Counted from the stretch's first letter, positions 1 through 6,151 are shown. The stretch: 6,151 nt of DNA from CAYUYM01 sp964449305 (GCA_964449305.1 CAYUYM010000200.1:1-6151), one strand, 5' to 3'. The notes: generated by a model from the sequence alone, not told the origin. Translations and numbers: made by a program.

Positions 1-459
1 CTCCGATTGGAGCCATGCGAGTTGGGGGCCATCGTGGTCACGGTGGCCGGCGTGGTGGAAAGCCAGGCGCGCCTCCAGGGGGTCGACATCCACACCAGCA
101 GCGACGACGGGATCATCATCCCACTCGACCGCGATCGCTTCACCCAGGTGCTGCTGAACCTGTTCCAGAACGCCCTCGACGCCATGCCCACCGGCGGCAC
201 GCTGTCGTGCACTGTAACCCGCACCGGCACCGACGTTGTCGTTGTGATACGTGACTCGGGCGCCGGCATCCCCGCCGACATTCGTGCGAAGATCTTCAAC
301 CTGTATTTCACCACGAAGTCCACGGGCACCGGCCTCGGCCTCTCCGTCGTGCACCAGATTGTGAGCGAACACGATGGCGAGATCGAGGTGGATTCGGAAC
401 CCGGCCACGGAACAACATTCCGCATCACGCTTCACGGGAAAGGTGGGTTGAGGAGTTGA
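1..459 (+). CDS. Sensor histidine kinase, C-terminal ATP-binding fragment (NtrB-like)
   Basis: This is the last 152 residues of a sensor histidine kinase; the frame is open to the left edge, so the TTG at position 7 is not a real start. The HATPase_c (GHKL) fold is clear. The N box is LLNLFQNALDAM, with Asn53 and Asn57 (numbered from the first codon in the window). The G1 box is DSGAGIP (85-91). The F box is IFNLYFTTK (98-106). The G2 box is GTGLGL (109-114). This part binds ATP and supplies the phosphoryl group to the kinase's own histidine. The sensor domain and phospho-acceptor histidine are upstream and not visible. The short spacing between boxes resembles NtrB/PAS-type kinases. The gene ends 205 bases before an NtrC-type regulator on the same strand, which is its likely partner. 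What it senses cannot be told from this fragment. Confidence 0.93.
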   Translation, partial: LRLEPCELGAIVVTVAGVVESQARLQGVDIHTSSDDGIIIPLDRDRFTQVLLNLFQNALDAMPTGGTLSCTVTRTGTDVVVVIRDSGAGIPADIRAKIFNLYFTTKSTGTGLGLSVVHQIVSEHDGEIEVDSEPGHGTTFRITLHGKGGLRS

Positions 460-664
460 TGATTGGAGGGCATCACGTCATCACGTTGTCACGTCGGGCT
501 GCGGTGGAGGTGAAACGCATGCAGCACAAAGGCTCGACGCACCAGTCCACATGCCCTCGAGCCGTGATTGGCAAACTCCGCCGGCCGACCATTTCCGTCT
601 TCCATCCACCTCCCAGCCCAGTGCCACCCTTTTCACTCTTCACCCCAGAAAGCATCCAGATCCC
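460..664 (+). other. Kinase-regulator intergenic region / leader
   Basis: This 205-base gap between the kinase stop and the regulator start has no convincing gene. It holds a three-copy 8-base tandem repeat (471-494) and, from about 587 to the regulator ATG, a cytosine-rich, guanine-poor stretch. Frames crossing it give low-complexity proline/serine-rich peptides. I found no clear sigma-70 or sigma-54 promoter and no strong Shine-Dalgarno sequence before 665, which is usual in Bacteroidota-like genomes. A separate promoter for the regulator in this gap is possible but not demonstrated. Confidence 0.6.
471..494. repeat. Three-copy 8-bp tandem repeat
   Basis: Two identical copies of CATCACGT (471-478, 479-486) are followed directly by a third, TGTCACGT (487-494), which differs at its first two bases. 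Each unit contains the palindromic core ACGT at 8-base spacing. The array begins 12 bases after the kinase stop codon. It may be a short slippage-prone repeat or part of a binding site; nothing here decides between these. Confidence 0.7.
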
Positions 665-2029
665 ATGTATTCCATTCTCCTCATCGACGACGAAGCAGCA
701 CAGCGTACTGCCATTGCCGGCTATCTCCAGAAACGCGGATACACCGTGACAACGGCGTCCAACGGGGGCGAGGGCCTCGGAGTGGCGCGATCCACAACGG
801 TGGACCTCGTACTCACCGATTTTCGCATGCCGGACATGAGTGGAGGAGATGTGTTGACGGCCATGCAGGCGATCAATCCGAGCGTTCCGGTGGTCGTGAT
901 GACGGCCTATGGCAGCATCGAGACTGCCGTGGGTCTCATGAAGGCGGGGGCCTTCGACTATCTGCAGAAGCCGATCGATCTCGATGAACTGACCCTGGTG
1001 ATCGAACGGGCGCGAGAGCGGTCGTGCCTGATCTCCGAGAACCGCATGCTCCGCGAGCAGCTTGCCGAGCGCTTCTCCTTCGATGCGATTGTGTCACAGA
1101 GCGGGGAGATGGAGAATGTCATGAACATCGCCGGGCGGGTGGCGGCCTCCAAGGCGTCGGTGCTCATCCGCGGCGAGAGCGGAACGGGAAAGGAACTCAT
1201 CGCACGTGCCATCCATCAGGCATCCGACAGGAGCGACAAACCCTTCGTGGTGGTGAACTGCGCCGCCCTGCCGGAGAGCCTGTTCGAGAGCGAGCTGTTC
1301 GGGCACGAAAAGGGCGCCTTCACCGGCGCGGACCGGCAGCGCATCGGCAAGTTTGAACAGGCACACGGCGGAACCCTCTTCATCGACGAGGTGGGTGACA
1401 TTCCTCTTCTCATCCAGGTCAAGCTCCTGCGTGCCCTGCAGTTCGGTCAGATCGAGCGCATCGGTGGCAACACACAGGTGTCCCTCGATGTGCGCATCGT
1501 GTCCGCCACGAACAGGAATCTCGAGGAGATGATCGGGCGGGGGGCGTTCCGCGAAGATCTGCTCTACCGTCTCAATGTGGTCACCGTGCAGCTCCCGCCG
1601 CTGCGGCAGCGCAAGAGCGACATCCCCGTGCTGGTGGACGCCTTCATTCTGAAGTATGCCGGGCTCAATGGCAGGACCACACACGGCATCAGCCGCGAGG
1701 CGCTCGACGCACTCATGCGGCATGACTTCCCGGGCAATGTCCGCGAGCTGGAGAACATCATACAACGCGCCGTGGTGCTGGCCCGCGACGAGATCCTCAC
1801 GACGCGCGACCTTCCGCCGTCGCTCGTCCAGCCCGCCACGTCGGAACGTGCCGCATCGGCACCGCAGGACGCGGTGGTCCCCGGCGATCTCAATGCGCGT
1901 GTCGAAGCCCTGGAGCAGGCGATGATCACGGAGGCCCTGGCGCAGGCCGGCGGCAACCAGGTCCGCGCCGCAGAGCTGCTGGGCATTTCGGAGCGCACGC
2001 TTCGCTACAAGCTTGGCAAGAAACGCTGA
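665..2029 (+). CDS. NtrC-family sigma-54-dependent response regulator
   Basis: A complete 454-residue transcriptional activator that, when phosphorylated, should use ATP hydrolysis to remodel sigma-54 RNA polymerase. The receiver domain (1-118) has acidic Asp8/Asp9, phospho-acceptor Asp52, Thr80 and Lys102. The AAA+ domain (about 140-372) has Walker A GESGTGKE (170-177), the sigma-54-contacting loop GAFTGA (217-222), Walker B GGTLFIDE (235-242), sensor I around SATNRN (280-285), the arginine-finger region FREDLLYRLN (295-304) and sensor II FPGNVRELEN (355-364). A linker leads to a Fis-type helix-turn-helix (about 412-452) with the NQVRAAELLGIS pattern. All catalytic residues are present. The ATG at 665 is chosen because the receiver's first beta strand begins at once. 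An in-frame ATG at 551 would add 38 proline/serine-rich residues with no domain. The upstream kinase is the likely partner. Target genes are unknown. Confidence 0.96.
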   Translation: MYSILLIDDEAAQRTAIAGYLQKRGYTVTTASNGGEGLGVARSTTVDLVLTDFRMPDMSGGDVLTAMQAINPSVPVVVMTAYGSIETAVGLMKAGAFDYLQKPIDLDELTLVIERARERSCLISENRMLREQLAERFSFDAIVSQSGEMENVMNIAGRVAASKASVLIRGESGTGKELIARAIHQASDRSDKPFVVVNCAALPESLFESELFGHEKGAFTGADRQRIGKFEQAHGGTLFIDEVGDIPLLIQVKLLRALQFGQIERIGGNTQVSLDVRIVSATNRNLEEMIGRGAFREDLLYRLNVVTVQLPPLRQRKSDIPVLVDAFILKYAGLNGRTTHGISREALDALMRHDFPGNVRELENIIQRAVVLARDEILTTRDLPPSLVQPATSERAASAPQDAVVPGDLNARVEALEQAMITEALAQAGGNQVRAAELLGISERTLRYKLGKKR

Positions 2030-2122
2030 TCCCGGGATGACCCGTTGAAATCAGAAACGCCCCCGCATCTGCAGGGGCGTTTCTCGAAGTATCGGATCAC
2101 ATGCCCACAGGCGGTGTGCCGC
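2030..2122. other. Convergent intergenic region
   Basis: Ninety-three bases separate the stop codons of the regulator (+) and the surface-protein gene (-). The stretch holds the hairpin terminator at 2053-2084 and no gene. A 10-bp palindrome, ATCCCGGGAT (2029-2038), overlaps the last base of the regulator's stop codon; no function is assigned to it. Confidence 0.75.
2053..2084. terminator. Bidirectional hairpin terminator between convergent genes
   Basis: AGAAACGCCCC (2053-2063) and GGGGCGTTTCT (2074-2084) form a perfect 11-bp stem around a 10-base loop. The stem is GC-rich near the loop with an A/T-rich foot, so either RNA strand carries a short U-containing run (GUUUCU) at its 3' side. It begins 24 bases after the regulator stop and lies 38 bases beyond the end of the minus-strand gene. 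That position suits a terminator serving both genes. The U-tract is short and interrupted, so termination strength is uncertain. Confidence 0.85.
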
Positions 2123-4102
2123 TCACCGCCGCACAACGCGGAGGATCTCATGCGATCTGCCGGTCTGTATGCTGACGAGATACATCCCGGACGGTGCCGA
2201 CGTGATGTCCACGGTCTGCCGGAACATGCCGTCGGTGCTGGTCGCCGTGATGCGCCGGACCGCAGCACCCAGAACATTCGTCACCGTGATCACGATGTCC
2301 CGTGCACCTGGTGTGCATCCGCTCACCACGAAGACGCCATCATGTGGATCGGGGTGGACGGAGAAGGTGGCAGCATCCGGCAGAGCCTCCACATCGAGCA
2401 CCAGCACTTCATGGACGAAGGACATTGCGCCGCACCCGTTTTCCTCGTCGAAGACTTCCACCGTGTAGCTCCCGGGTTCCTTCACCAGCAGGAACTGGTT
2501 CGTTTCACCAGGCATCGGTAATCCATCCTTGTACCACTGGTATCGCCCGGCCTTTGTCGCCATGAGCACATCGCCCGAACGCGTGATGACGGGAGTCGCG
2601 GGCCGCCGCTGTACGGTGACGGTCACGGCGGTGGATGTACCCGAGCAACCGTTTCCATCGGTCACCCTGACACTGTAGCTCCCGCCGCTTTTCACGTGGA
2701 TCGTCTGTGTGCGTTCACCCGTCGACCACTCATACACGGCATATCCTCCGCCGGCATCCAGCTCGATGCTGTCACCCAGGCAGAGCGTGGCGGTTGACGG
2801 AGTGATCACCGGAGTGGGGCGTGGATGGACCGTGACGACGATGGGCTGACTGATGCCGGAGCAGCCGTTGGGATCCTGCACCGTGCACACATACACACCC
2901 GAGGCGGTCACCGTGATCGATTGCGTCGTGGCACCGGTGTTCCAACGGTACACGGCATAGCCCGGATCGGCGGTGAGAACGACGCTGCCGCTGTCGCAGA
3001 AGCTGATCGGGCCGCTGGCCGTGATGGTCGGTTGAAGCGATGCGACCACCGACACAACCACAGCGTTCGAGGTCAGCTGACAGTTCCCCAGCGTGACGGA
3101 CACGCTGTACGTTCCCGACGAGCTGACCTGGATGGTGCGCGTTGTGGCGCCGGTGGACCAGCGATACGTGGCATAGCCGGCCCCGGCGTCGAGCGTGACG
3201 GAGCCCCCGATGCAGATGTGGATGGGACCGGTCGGTGTGATGACCGGCACCTGGGCCATCATGACAATGTGTTGCGCCGATGTCCCGGTGCATCCATTCG
3301 CGGAAGTCACGGTAACGATGAAACTCCCCGCAGTCCGGACAATGATCTGCCGGCTCGTTTCACCGGTGGACCAGCGATAGCTGGCGAAGCCGGAACCGGC
3401 ATCGAGGACGACGCTGTCACCCGGGCAGAGGATCCCGGATTTGGACGCGGTGATGACAGGATTCAACGTTGATGTCACATTGACCTGCACCGGTGCGGAA
3501 GTGGCCGAGCAGCTGTCCGGCGTCCACACAGTGACGGTGTACAACCCCGCCTGTGTCACAATGATGCTGCGCGTGGCGGCCCCGTTCGACCAACGGTACC
3601 GCGCAAATCCACTGCCTGCGTCCAGCGTCACGGAGCTCCCCTGGCAAAGGGTGAGCGGCCCGGATGCCTGGATAGAGATGGATATCTGTGTCACGAGCAC
3701 GGACACCGGAGCGGAGGTTGCGGAGCAGCCCGCGCCTGTGCGGACACTCACCTGGTATGTGCCAGGAGTCGAGACGGTGATGGAACGTCTGGTTTCACCA
3801 GTAGACCAGAGATACTGCGCAAACCCCGGACCGGCGTCGAGCGTCACCGATTGCCCCTGGCAGAGGACCAATGGACCGGACGCGGATATGGCGACCACGG
3901 GACGCGGGCTCACGGTGATGGTGACGGCCGCGGAGGTTCTGTCGACACCGCCCGGGAGGCGGCCTGTCACGGTGTAGGTCCCGGACTGCCGCACCACGAT
4001 GGACTGTGTCGTCTCCCCACCAGGTGACCAGAAGTAGCTCACGTATCCCGGGGAGGCGGTGAGCACCAGGCTGTCCCCCTCGCACAAGGTGGTGGCGCCG
4101 TT
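2123..4102 (-). CDS. Surface protein, C-terminal part: Ig-like repeats and T9SS sorting domain (no start of its own)
   Basis: This half directly follows the in-frame TAA. The first start-like codon, TTG at 4087, encodes the conserved Leu of the LCxG motif inside a repeat. It has no signal peptide after it, so it is very unlikely to be a genuine start. Numbered from that TTG, the repeats carry Cys at 2, 76, 148, 221, 292, 364 and 436 at intervals of 71-74 residues. Consensus elements are LCxGxSVxLDAG, YRWSTG and a later GCS. Residues 500-565 form a degenerate Ig-like unit (YQWYKDG, GSYTVEV, NGC), a type often found just before T9SS tails. Residues 566-654 are the sorting domain: FSVHPDPHDG, VTNVLGAAV and APSGMYLVSI, ending VVRR. 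Known T9SS tails direct export through the outer membrane and are then cleaved, often with attachment to A-LPS. The repeats probably act as a stalk or in adhesion. Confidence 0.88.
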   Translation of the reverse strand, partial: NGATTLCEGDSLVLTASPGYVSYFWSPGGETTQSIVVRQSGTYTVTGRLPGGVDRTSAAVTITVSPRPVVAISASGPLVLCQGQSVTLDAGPGFAQYLWSTGETRRSITVSTPGTYQVSVRTGAGCSATSAPVSVLVTQISISIQASGPLTLCQGSSVTLDAGSGFARYRWSNGAATRSIIVTQAGLYTVTVWTPDSCSATSAPVQVNVTSTLNPVITASKSGILCPGDSVVLDAGSGFASYRWSTGETSRQIIVRTAGSFIVTVTSANGCTGTSAQHIVMMAQVPVITPTGPIHICIGGSVTLDAGAGYATYRWSTGATTRTIQVSSSGTYSVSVTLGNCQLTSNAVVVSVVASLQPTITASGPISFCDSGSVVLTADPGYAVYRWNTGATTQSITVTASGVYVCTVQDPNGCSGISQPIVVTVHPRPTPVITPSTATLCLGDSIELDAGGGYAVYEWSTGERTQTIHVKSGGSYSVRVTDGNGCSGTSTAVTVTVQRRPATPVITRSGDVLMATKAGRYQWYKDGLPMPGETNQFLLVKEPGSYTVEVFDEENGCGAMSFVHEVLVLDVEALPDAATFSVHPDPHDGVFVVSGCTPGARDIVITVTNVLGAAVRRITATSTDGMFRQTVDITSAPSGMYLVSIQTGRSHEILRVVRR

Positions 4103-4135
4103 TTAGCTGATGGTGGGGGCGGGTGTCGAGGTGAT
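2393..4135 (-). repeat. Array of seven Ig-like repeats plus a degenerate eighth
   Basis: Approximate units on the minus strand are 4135-3893 (contains the TAA), 3892-3677, 3676-3458, 3457-3245, 3244-3029, 3028-2813, 2812-2591 and the degenerate 2590-2393. The first seven share the order I-x-ASGP, LCxGxSVxLDAG, GYAxYRWSTG, TTRxIxV, GxYxVxV, NGCSxTS. The spacing from the early to the late Cys is 44-45 residues in units 2-7, which fits an intradomain disulfide in an exported protein. DNA identity between units is partial (for example around the YRWSTG segment), so the array is old rather than freshly duplicated. Confidence 0.9.
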
Positions 4136-6151
4136 GTCGATCGTCCCCGGGATGGGGTCGGCGATGATGCACCCGGCGTCGAACACCCAGTCCCTGAGAT
4201 CCAATGGGCAACTCATGTCGCCACTCAGGGATCCGATCTCGAAATGCAGCATCGCGAGAATCCCGGCCGTGGTGATCATCCGCGCCTGCGGGATGGTGAT
4301 GATCGCACCACCTGGTGTTGGTGTGACGGTGAGCGTCATCCCATCGAGCAGGAGTCCGTTGGTCCAGACTCCTGTCAAGCTCAGCGGTGGAGCGGGGAAG
4401 GTCACGGTGAATCTGCCCCTGTTGAAGACCGTGCCGGGCACGTCATCGAGCATGAGGGGGACATCCACCGAGGTGTTCTGCGGCCCGCTGACATTGCCAA
4501 GGCGGAGATGGACGGGGAGGAACACGGTGGTGTCGCGCGGAGGAAGGTACTGCCGACTCGCGGCATCGCTGCCGCTGCAGATGCCGTTTGCGAAGAGGCC
4601 CACGGTGCGGAGCACGCCGTCGGGGCAGGACGCGGTGTAGGTGATGCGGCATTCCTCGTCGGCACTGCGGAGTGACTGGAGAATCTGGTAATAGGCGTTC
4701 TGGATCTGTGCGGCCGTGGTGGCCGGATGATACGTTCCGCCTGTGCCTGCGGCGATGGCCTGCAGTTCCGCGGTGTTCACCGATGTGCCGTAGCCGATGA
4801 GGTGGATGCGGATGCCCCTCTGCTGCGCCTGGACGATGACCGCCGCCGTCGATGCCGTGCTGCCTGCATCACTTCCGTTGGTGAGGAGGATGACCGCCTT
4901 GCACGGATTGGCTGCGCTCGCGAGCTGCTGGATGCCGGCAAGCAGGCCGTCCCAGATGCGGGGTGTGGTGCTCGTGGTCAATCCACCGATGGCGGATTGG
5001 AGGAGTTGAATGTTGGATGTCAATGGCTGGGCGAGGAAGATCGTGTTCTCATGCCGCAGGACGCAGGCTTCATCCTGGGCGCCGTTCATGTTGTTGATGA
5101 AGCCCAGAGCAGCATGGATCGCGTGGCTGATGGTGACGGGCCCAACCGAGGACCGCCAGTCGAACACCATGGCAGCGGAAAAGGTGGCATAGGAATTCGG
5201 ACTCGGACAGGTCAGCGTGAAGTCGTTGATGGGTACTCCATTTTCGTTCACCTGGAGGTTCTGTTCGGTGAAGGAGTAGACCGGTCCTCCATCACAACAG
5301 GTGATGCGGAAGTAGGCGTCGATCTGCGGCCATCGGGTGGCGATGCGCGTGAACGTCAGTTGTGGTCCCGTGATGGGTTTGACGAAGACAGTGATGGTGT
5401 CCCGGACCAGGTGGCCGAAGGCGTCGGCCACGGTGCAGATGTACGTGGTTGTCGTGGCAGGAAATGCGTAGGGGTTGGGGATGGTTATTTCCGACAAGCC
5501 GGCTGATGGTGTCCAGGAGTAGGTGTACGGAGGATCCCCGCCTGTGACAAATGCGAAGAGCATCGTCCCTGAACCGACGCAGATCGTCTTGTCCGGACCG
5601 AGGGTGATGGCATAGGGTTGGTCGGGCACGCCGACAGTGATGAGCACATGGTCGATCGACGTGCAGCCGTTGGCGTCAGTCACCGTCACGGTGTACAGCG
5701 TGGTCACCGCCGGCGAGGCCTCGGGTTGCATGATGAAGGGATTGTTCAGGCCGGTTGCCGGAGACCAGGAATACGAGTACGGGGGCTTGCCGCCTGACGC
5801 GGGTTGACCGATGATCACCGATGCGCCCATGGTGATGATGTGATCCGGTCCCGCGTCGGCGATCGGTGGAGGGGCGACGGTCACGGTAACCTGCGCGTAT
5901 GCCCGTTGAGCGGCCGCATCGGTGACGGTGAACGTGTAGGTGGTGGTCATCGCTGGCGAGGCGGTGGTGGTGAGGGAATAAGGTGTTGAGAGGTCGGTCA
6001 CCGGTGTCCAAGAGTAGGAGTACGGGGGCGTGCCACCGGACACCGTGCCTGTCAGCACCGTCGATGCACCGGCGCAGATGGTGGTGTTGACACCTGCGGT
6101 GACGGTTGGAGGAGCCGAACCGCTCTCGCTGATGGCGGCGATGATGCCGTC
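4103..6151 (-). CDS. Surface protein, N-terminal part: PKD-like repeats, vWA, cohesin-like domain (5'-partial)
   Basis: The frame is open through 6151, so the GTG at 6058 is an internal valine, not a start. Residues here are numbered from that GTG. Three PKD-like domains share the PPYSYSW-type motif (residues 11-17, 92-98, 176-182) and TTxYT-type strands. Residues 229-292 form a short module of the kind often found before secreted vWA domains (NLQVNENGVPINDF). The vWA domain spans about 293-466, with DWRSS (300-304) at the metal site, a Thr-rich loop before IWDGL (368-372) and LLTNGSD (391-397). Residues 467-512 are a Cys-containing linker (Cys470, 478, 494). Residues 513-643 resemble a cohesin beta-sandwich (HLRLGNVSG..., ending in IPGTIDI). 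Translation stops at TAA 4105-4103, just after the first strand of an Ig-like repeat. The truncated product would lack the T9SS signal. Confidence 0.88.
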   Translation of the reverse strand, partial: DGIIAAISESGSAPPTVTAGVNTTICAGASTVLTGTVSGGTPPYSYSWTPVTDLSTPYSLTTTASPAMTTTYTFTVTDAAAQRAYAQVTVTVAPPPIADAGPDHIITMGASVIIGQPASGGKPPYSYSWSPATGLNNPFIMQPEASPAVTTLYTVTVTDANGCTSIDHVLITVGVPDQPYAITLGPDKTICVGSGTMLFAFVTGGDPPYTYSWTPSAGLSEITIPNPYAFPATTTTYICTVADAFGHLVRDTITVFVKPITGPQLTFTRIATRWPQIDAYFRITCCDGGPVYSFTEQNLQVNENGVPINDFTLTCPSPNSYATFSAAMVFDWRSSVGPVTISHAIHAALGFINNMNGAQDEACVLRHENTIFLAQPLTSNIQLLQSAIGGLTTSTTPRIWDGLLAGIQQLASAANPCKAVILLTNGSDAGSTASTAAVIVQAQQRGIRIHLIGYGTSVNTAELQAIAAGTGGTYHPATTAAQIQNAYYQILQSLRSADEECRITYTASCPDGVLRTVGLFANGICSGSDAASRQYLPPRDTTVFLPVHLRLGNVSGPQNTSVDVPLMLDDVPGTVFNRGRFTVTFPAPPLSLTGVWTNGLLLDGMTLTVTPTPGGAIITIPQARMITTAGILAMLHFEIGSLSGDMSCPLDLRDWVFDAGCIIADPIPGTIDITSTPAPTIS
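5375..6109 (-). repeat. Three tandem PKD-like domains
   Basis: Three units of about 78-85 residues lie at roughly 6109-5873, 5872-5630 and 5629-5375. Each has a G-x-GG-x-PPY(S/T)YSW core followed by a Pro-rich turn, TTxYT and a TVTDA-type strand. PKD-like domains are beta-sandwich spacers common in secreted proteins. Their cysteines are uneven: the first and third have the early Cys (ICAG, ICVG), and the second has only the late one (NGC). More copies may exist upstream of the window. Confidence 0.85.

Larger units (their letters stand above)
2123..6151 (-). pseudogene. Giant T9SS surface protein gene (PKD-vWA-cohesin-like-Ig repeats-CTD), split by an in-frame TAA
   Basis: Reading from 6151 down, one frame encodes about 1,342 codons ending in TGA at 2125-2123, interrupted only by TAA at 4105-4103. 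The codons on both sides are in the same frame. The repeat pattern also crosses the stop: PTIS-stop-NGATTLCEGDS matches AISASGPLVLCQGQS and similar starts of the following repeats. In order the domains are three PKD-like (6109-5375), a short beta-rich module plus vWA (5374-4661), cohesin-like (4522-4130), seven Ig-like repeats plus a degenerate eighth (about 4135-2393) and a T9SS sorting domain (2392-2126). The intact protein should be exported through the outer membrane by T9SS and displayed or released, probably as an adhesin. The N-terminus, and any signal peptide, lies off the right edge. The stop could be a natural mutation or a base-call error; a single indel cannot explain it. Confidence 0.8.

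Noticed and set aside
486..491. TTGTCA as a sigma-70 -35 element
   Set aside because: No acceptable -10 element is found about 17 bases downstream, and it lies within the tandem repeat.
568..585. Possible sigma-54 promoter (TGGCAAACTCCGCC) before the regulator
   Set aside because: The required GG-N10-GC spacing is not met.
551..664. N-terminal extension of the response regulator from the in-frame ATG at 551
   Set aside because: It adds 38 low-complexity Pro/Ser-rich residues; the receiver domain starts immediately at the ATG at 665, as expected for the family.
456..749. Small plus-strand frame overlapping the regulator start
   Set aside because: It has a TTG start beside the kinase stop, low-complexity content, no domain, and overlaps the well-supported receiver coding region in another frame.
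1094..1765. 223-codon minus-strand frame antisense to the AAA+ domain
   Set aside because: It is a shadow of the regulator gene, whose plus-strand motifs are unambiguous.
2825..3472. 215-codon plus-strand frame antisense to the Ig-like repeats
   Set aside because: Its Asp/Gly/Arg-rich composition is that of a GC-rich antisense shadow of the repeats; the opposite strand has clear domains.
4087..4087. TTG at 4087 as the start of a separate downstream gene
   Set aside because: It encodes the conserved Leu of an LCxG repeat motif, the frame is continuous with the upstream half, and no signal peptide follows.
2591..4135. CRISPR-like array
   Set aside because: The about 72-residue periodicity is protein-coding with divergent DNA copies; there are no identical short repeats with unique spacers.
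4727..5506. 259-codon plus-strand frame opposite the vWA region
   Set aside because: No recognisable domain; skewed Asp/Gly/Arg/Val content is explained as the complement of vWA and PKD coding sequence.

Overview
The window looks like a chromosomal piece of a GC-rich member of the FCB group. Two things suggest this. The minus-strand protein ends in a Por/type IX secretion system (T9SS) C-terminal sorting domain, a feature largely confined to Bacteroidota and close relatives such as Ignavibacteriota and Kapaibacteriota. It also carries the long PKD and Ig-like repeat arrays common in surface proteins of those phyla. The high GC content argues against a typical low-GC Bacteroidota species. This placement is an inference from domains; there is no rRNA or other marker gene here.

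Layout. Positions 1-459 (+) hold the ATP-binding end of a sensor histidine kinase whose start lies off the left edge. A 205-base gap follows, containing a small 8-base tandem repeat and a cytosine-rich, guanine-poor stretch. Positions 665-2029 (+) encode a complete NtrC-family response regulator: receiver, sigma-54-interacting AAA+ ATPase with an intact GAFTGA loop, and Fis-type helix-turn-helix. The kinase and regulator very probably form one two-component system controlling sigma-54-dependent promoters. A perfect 11-bp hairpin at 2053-2084 lies between the regulator and the convergent minus-strand gene and probably ends transcription from both sides.

The rest, 6151 down to 2123 (-), is one long reading frame for a secreted, multidomain surface protein whose N-terminus is off the right edge. 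Read from its N-terminal side it has three PKD-like domains, a von Willebrand factor A (vWA) domain, a cohesin-like beta-sandwich, seven Ig-like repeats of about 72 residues, an eighth degenerate repeat, and the T9SS sorting domain. A single in-frame TAA at 4103-4105 cuts this frame inside the first Ig-like repeat. Frame and repeat register are the same on both sides, so this is best read as one gene broken by a nonsense codon (or a base-call error), not as two genes. If the stop is real, the product loses all its Ig-like repeats and its export/attachment signal.

I saw no tRNA, rRNA, CRISPR array, insertion sequence or phage gene. The other long open frames are antisense or out-of-frame shadows typical of GC-rich coding DNA.
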